From: Anticarsia gemmatalis
Lineage: Eukaryota > Arthropoda > Insecta > Lepidoptera > Erebidae
Length of the DNA stretch: 64,000 bases
Direction: 5' to 3'
Assembly: GCF_050436995.1 (NCBI RefSeq)
Contig: NC_134762.1
Location: 7,772,167 to 7,836,166 of the forward strand
Numbering within the stretch: position 1 is the first letter of the stretch; every line of letters begins with the position of its first letter. The notes under the pieces were generated by a model. The model had not been told where the DNA came from. It worked only from the letters and a program-made list of their open reading frames with translations, and searched no databases. Position numbers and translations under genes: made by a program. Shown here piece after piece: positions 61,301 to 64,000 of the stretch.

Positions 61301-63696
61301 AAAATGGCGATGAGAGCAGTCCCCAGTATTGTTTTAACGGTAAACAAGGAAGAATTGAAGCATTTGGAATTGCCTGAAGATTATAATTATCAAAGGAAAT
61401 TGATGTTGGAGAAGTATGGAGATATATTACAAGATCATTTGGTGCCGACGTCTCGTTGTGGTTTGAAACCGGTTGAGTTGAAACATCTGTGTCGGTGTAT
61501 GATAAGGCAAATGCTTTGGGAGAATTTCGAGCTGCCTTTTGGTATACAGAAGTTGCCTGTGCCGATGACTTTGAAACGGTATTTGGATTTGTGTGAGGAT
61601 TAAATATTTTAAAGTGTTTAATGGTTTTGTTTATCTTGGTTACTTATTGTTTTCTATGTCGAGATAAACGATATGTAATTTAAAAAATGCTTGAACCGAA
61701 ATCGCCTTAAATTTGGATCTCGCATTTTATTTACTTTAAGAATCTATTTAGCTCCCGATATTATTTACAGTGTTTAGTGAATACAAGGATTAGAAACTAC
61801 AATTTTAATTCTATCGGTCTATAGTATATAACCAAGATCGCCGAAAACCTATTAAAGGGGAATAATAATGTCGACATGCCTTTACCTAGCCTATCTCAAC
61901 AGCAAGTCGATGTATAAAATGCCAGAATCAAAAAGGTACATAAACCTTCACTAAATAAAGGCCCCAATATATTTATTATTTTAATAATAAGCATCTTACC
62001 CATAAGTATCCTCGCTGACATTGATAGTGCCGGGCACGCCGGTGGTCTCGCAGCGGCTGGTGAGGTTCACGGTGTTGCCGAACAGGCAGTAGCGCGGCAT
62101 GCGGTGACCGATCACTCCGGTCACTACTTCTCCTGTGTGGATGCCGATTGTGATGCCCTAAGAAAAAAGACATAAATACTACTTATTAGCTATCTAATCA
62201 TTTAGATATTTTGGTCTTAAGGAATGTGTAGTGGATTTTAAGCGAAGACCTGAGCTTAATACAAAATAGCTTGTTAACAAAGTTAGTTAGGCTACTATTT
62301 ATCCCGGGAAAATTACGCATTCCCAAGGGAAAATGGCGGTCGAAGTCGCGGGTAAAAGCTAGTACTAAATAAACCATTAAAGATGTCAGTTTAGAAGAAT
62401 TGTTAAAATCATTAAATTGAATTATACAATCAGATTAGCAAAAAAGGTCCTTGGGTGTGATACATACCACAGGCTCTCCATCAACAGTGACGGTTTGCGA
62501 GAGATCCATCATGTCGAGAGCTAGCAGTGAGATGTGCTTGGCGTGACCAACCTCGTACTCTGGCAGACCAGATACTGCCATGTATTTGTCGCCTACTGTC
62601 TCAACCTAGAAAATACATAAATTTCTACAATTTTACGACAATATAGCAAAATATGATGACAAGATTTTTAAACCTGCGTGGTTCCACCGCTGAGTAAAGG
62701 CCCTAATTCTCTCCAAATGTCTAAATGTAGTCAAAATGGGAATTCAGTAAATTGATAAAAATATGCTGTCCAGTGTTCAGCAGAAAAGGAGAAACAATAT
62801 TTCAGAATAATACAAAACTCTTGGTTGCCCTAACAATTCCGTAAAAATAAACCCGTAAAAATCTAATACTTGGGCACTCAGGCTCCATATAGCCTTAGGT
62901 AAAATATGCATACCAGTCTCTTCTGTTTATCACACCTACCTTATAAACATTAGCATTCCTCTTCGGATCGGTGAGCACATCGAACGCCGTGTACAAATCA
63001 TTCAGCATCCTGACAATCTTCATAGCTCCTTTATGATCAGTGTTCCTGGCGCAGTAGTTGGCAAAGCCTACGATACCACTGAAGAGGAGGGTGACGGTGT
63101 CATACCGACGAGCTGGGACTGGACGACGGTGACGGAGTTCTGTAGCTACGCTGATAGGCAGGACTGAGTAGAGGAGTCTGGAGAAAAAGAAGATTATTTA
63201 TTGAAATTTCTGGAGCTAAACTAACGCGAGTGGTTTTTTCACGTGGGTATGTTGTTCGATTATTCTAAATAGTGTAGATGTAGGGTAGGGTGACTTTAAA
63301 ATGTGCGAATTGTTAACGTCAAAAAACCATTTTTTTCCTGCATATATTTTTAACGAACTGATTTACCTAAGTTATGAAAATTGTTCAGCGACCAATAAAA
63401 TTGTTAAAAATTCCAATTACTTTTTTGCCGATTCTTCTAGAAGCTTCAATATTATTATCTCCTGTCGGTATGTTTACCTTGCAGTTGTTCTTATAATGTT
63501 AGTAAATTGTGATTATTAGTCTCACCTGTCGGTCTTCTGTTTCTCCGAGTCCAATTCCCTGAAGGTCTGCTGCAGTTTATCGGTCAGCACTTCAAGATTC
63601 TGCGTCAGTTTGTAGTCAGCTTCAAACTGTTCGGACATGAGGACCAGGTCGCGAGTGGCATCGTGGAGTGGAATGTCAGAAATGCAGAGGCCGCGG
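58379..63696 (-). CDS. Gycbeta100B: Soluble guanylate cyclase beta-1 subunit, 3' half
   Basis: Five 3' exons are visible: 63526-63696, 62940-63177, 62468-62605, 62000-62157 and 58379-58499. All have GT-AG sites and matching phases. The first begins RGLCISDIPLHDATRDL and runs through a coiled coil (KLTQNLEVLTDKLQQTF) into the catalytic domain. The landmarks follow in order: LLYSVLPISVATELRHRRP, LLFSGIVGF, VETVGDKYMAVSGLPE, GIHTGEVVTGVIGHRMPRY, CLFGNTVNLTSR, MKGKAEPMQTWFLTRK. The Glu of VETVGD and the Cys of CLFG correspond to the guanine-recognising residues that the beta subunit contributes. The catalytic aspartates come from alpha, and here the first site reads SGIVGF, as in beta-1. The product pairs with alpha-1 as the cytosolic nitric-oxide receptor that makes cGMP. 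The haem (H-NOX) and PAS exons lie beyond the right edge. The last intron, 3.5 kb, contains the ASB gene on the opposite strand. Confidence 0.95.
59482..59880 (+). pseudogene. Coding-like frame upstream of, and in frame with, the ASB gene
   Basis: A frame without stops runs about 84 codons from after a TAA at 59479 to a TGA near 59734. It continues in the same frame, again protein-like (ILPTNIYKAKGSAINTIDAK, VEIFDTFGAVDKFFV), to a TAA at 59884, two codons before the ASB start ATG at 59890. The first part is rich in charged residues (AIKIGNRVRLPDKRKEDYTA). No ATG opens it; an acceptor-like CTTATAG near 59505 could. It may be a terminal exon of an upstream gene, an old 5' extension of the ASB gene lost to stops, or a decayed insert. 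Function is unknown. Confidence 0.4.
59890..61603 (+). CDS. Ankyrin-repeat SOCS-box (ASB-like) protein, 341 aa
   Basis: The three exons are 59890-60019, 60449-60682 and 60942-61603. Exon ends after G and the next begins GT at both junctions, so the phases agree. The first donor (AGAG|GTTCAA) is weak and the second (GGTAAGT) is good. The ATG at 59890 follows an in-frame TAA. The N-terminal part has no motif I recognise. An ankyrin-like repeat lies near residues 185-211 (SPVRVVIQMGAAEMLMILLR, then FGARI). The last 45 residues form a SOCS box: VELKHLCRCMIRQ (Elongin-C contact) and LPVPMTLKRYLDL (Cullin-5 LPxP box). Such proteins recruit substrates to Elongin/Cullin-5 ubiquitin ligases. The length and single clear repeat suggest a small ASB. 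Orthology (for example to ASB17) is not established. The gene is nested antisense in the last intron of sGC beta-1. Confidence 0.85.
61604..61999 (+). other. ASB 3' UTR and spacer to the sGC exon
   Basis: AT-rich. A polyadenylation signal AATAAA on the plus strand is at 61954-61959, about 350 nt past the ASB stop and only 40 bases before the minus-strand sGC exon ending at 62000. Nothing else is recognised. Confidence 0.4.
62283..62362 (+). mobile_element. Helitron-like 3' fragment in an sGC intron
   Basis: Contains TAGGCTACTATTTATCCCGGG, GAAAATTACGCATTCCC and GTCGAAGTCGCGGGTAAAAGC followed by CTAGT. It resembles the internal CCGGGAAAACTACGC segment of the element at 55337 and ends in CTAG. 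Only the 3' part is present. Confidence 0.4.
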
Positions 63697-64000
63697 CTGG
63701 AAAATATAGCAATTTTCTAAATTAATGCAAAATTGTAGCATATTTATAAGTGACTGATTATTTGTAAGGATATCCACAACCTGATTTAGAAAATGTAGAA
63801 CGAGGAGTTTTGTGGTATTCAGTTTTGCGTGAATTGTAACGATCATTTTCAGCGTTTTACATGTACTTACAGTGTATGCATGTAAATATTCGCAGTGACA
63901 ACTTATTGAGACTGTTTTCTTTTTGAACATATTATCTTTTTCTTTTATTACCGGCACAAGCTAATAATTTCAATAGGTTTGCCATTTTTATTATCTAGGA

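Noticed and set aside
61976..62173. An Arg/His-rich 65-codon minus-strand frame
   Set aside because: It is a shadow of the sGC beta-1 catalytic exon (62000-62157) read in a different frame.

Overview
This window is nuclear DNA from an insect, almost certainly a moth or butterfly. It is AT-rich, the genes have small GT-AG exons, and it contains odorant receptors of the lepidopteran type. It is also littered with short repeats typical of Lepidoptera: Helitron-like elements ending in CTAG, terminal-inverted-repeat MITEs and tRNA-derived SINEs. All calls come from reading the sequence; no database search was possible.

Layout. (1) 1-3.1 kb, minus strand: one large 5' coding exon of a gene whose 3' end carries the signature of insect glutaredoxin-domain cysteine-rich (GRXCR-like) proteins; the rest lies beyond the left edge. 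(2) 3.1-13.4 kb: no convincing gene, but SINE pieces, a MITE and a highly structured 488-bp inverted-repeat element (11.75-12.23 kb). (3) 13.4-22.55 kb: a head-to-tail tandem pair of nine-exon odorant receptor genes on the minus strand. The right-hand copy (18959-21937) is intact at 436 aa. The left-hand copy (13825-16970) has intact splice sites and open exons except for a 7-bp deletion in exon 2 that shifts the frame. Non-coding blocks about 0.5 kb upstream and 0.3 kb downstream are conserved between the copies. (4) 22.6-58.1 kb: a long gene-poor stretch with repeats and several unrecognised or decayed coding-like islands (33.3-33.8, 40.2-41.2, 45.0-45.3 and 48.3-48.55 kb) and one CpG-rich promoter-like patch (49.3-49.5 kb). 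(5) 58.4-64 kb, minus strand: the 3' half of the soluble guanylate cyclase beta-1 subunit (nitric-oxide receptor). A complete three-exon ankyrin/SOCS-box (ASB-like) gene on the plus strand is nested in its last intron.

Functionally the recognisable genes are unrelated neighbours: smell (ORs), NO/cGMP signalling (sGC beta-1) and probable Cullin-5-type ubiquitin-ligase substrate recognition (ASB). The most informative observations are the recently broken OR copy with conserved flanking elements, the antisense nested ASB gene with a stop-interrupted coding-like frame directly upstream in the same frame, and the unexplained coding-like islands.
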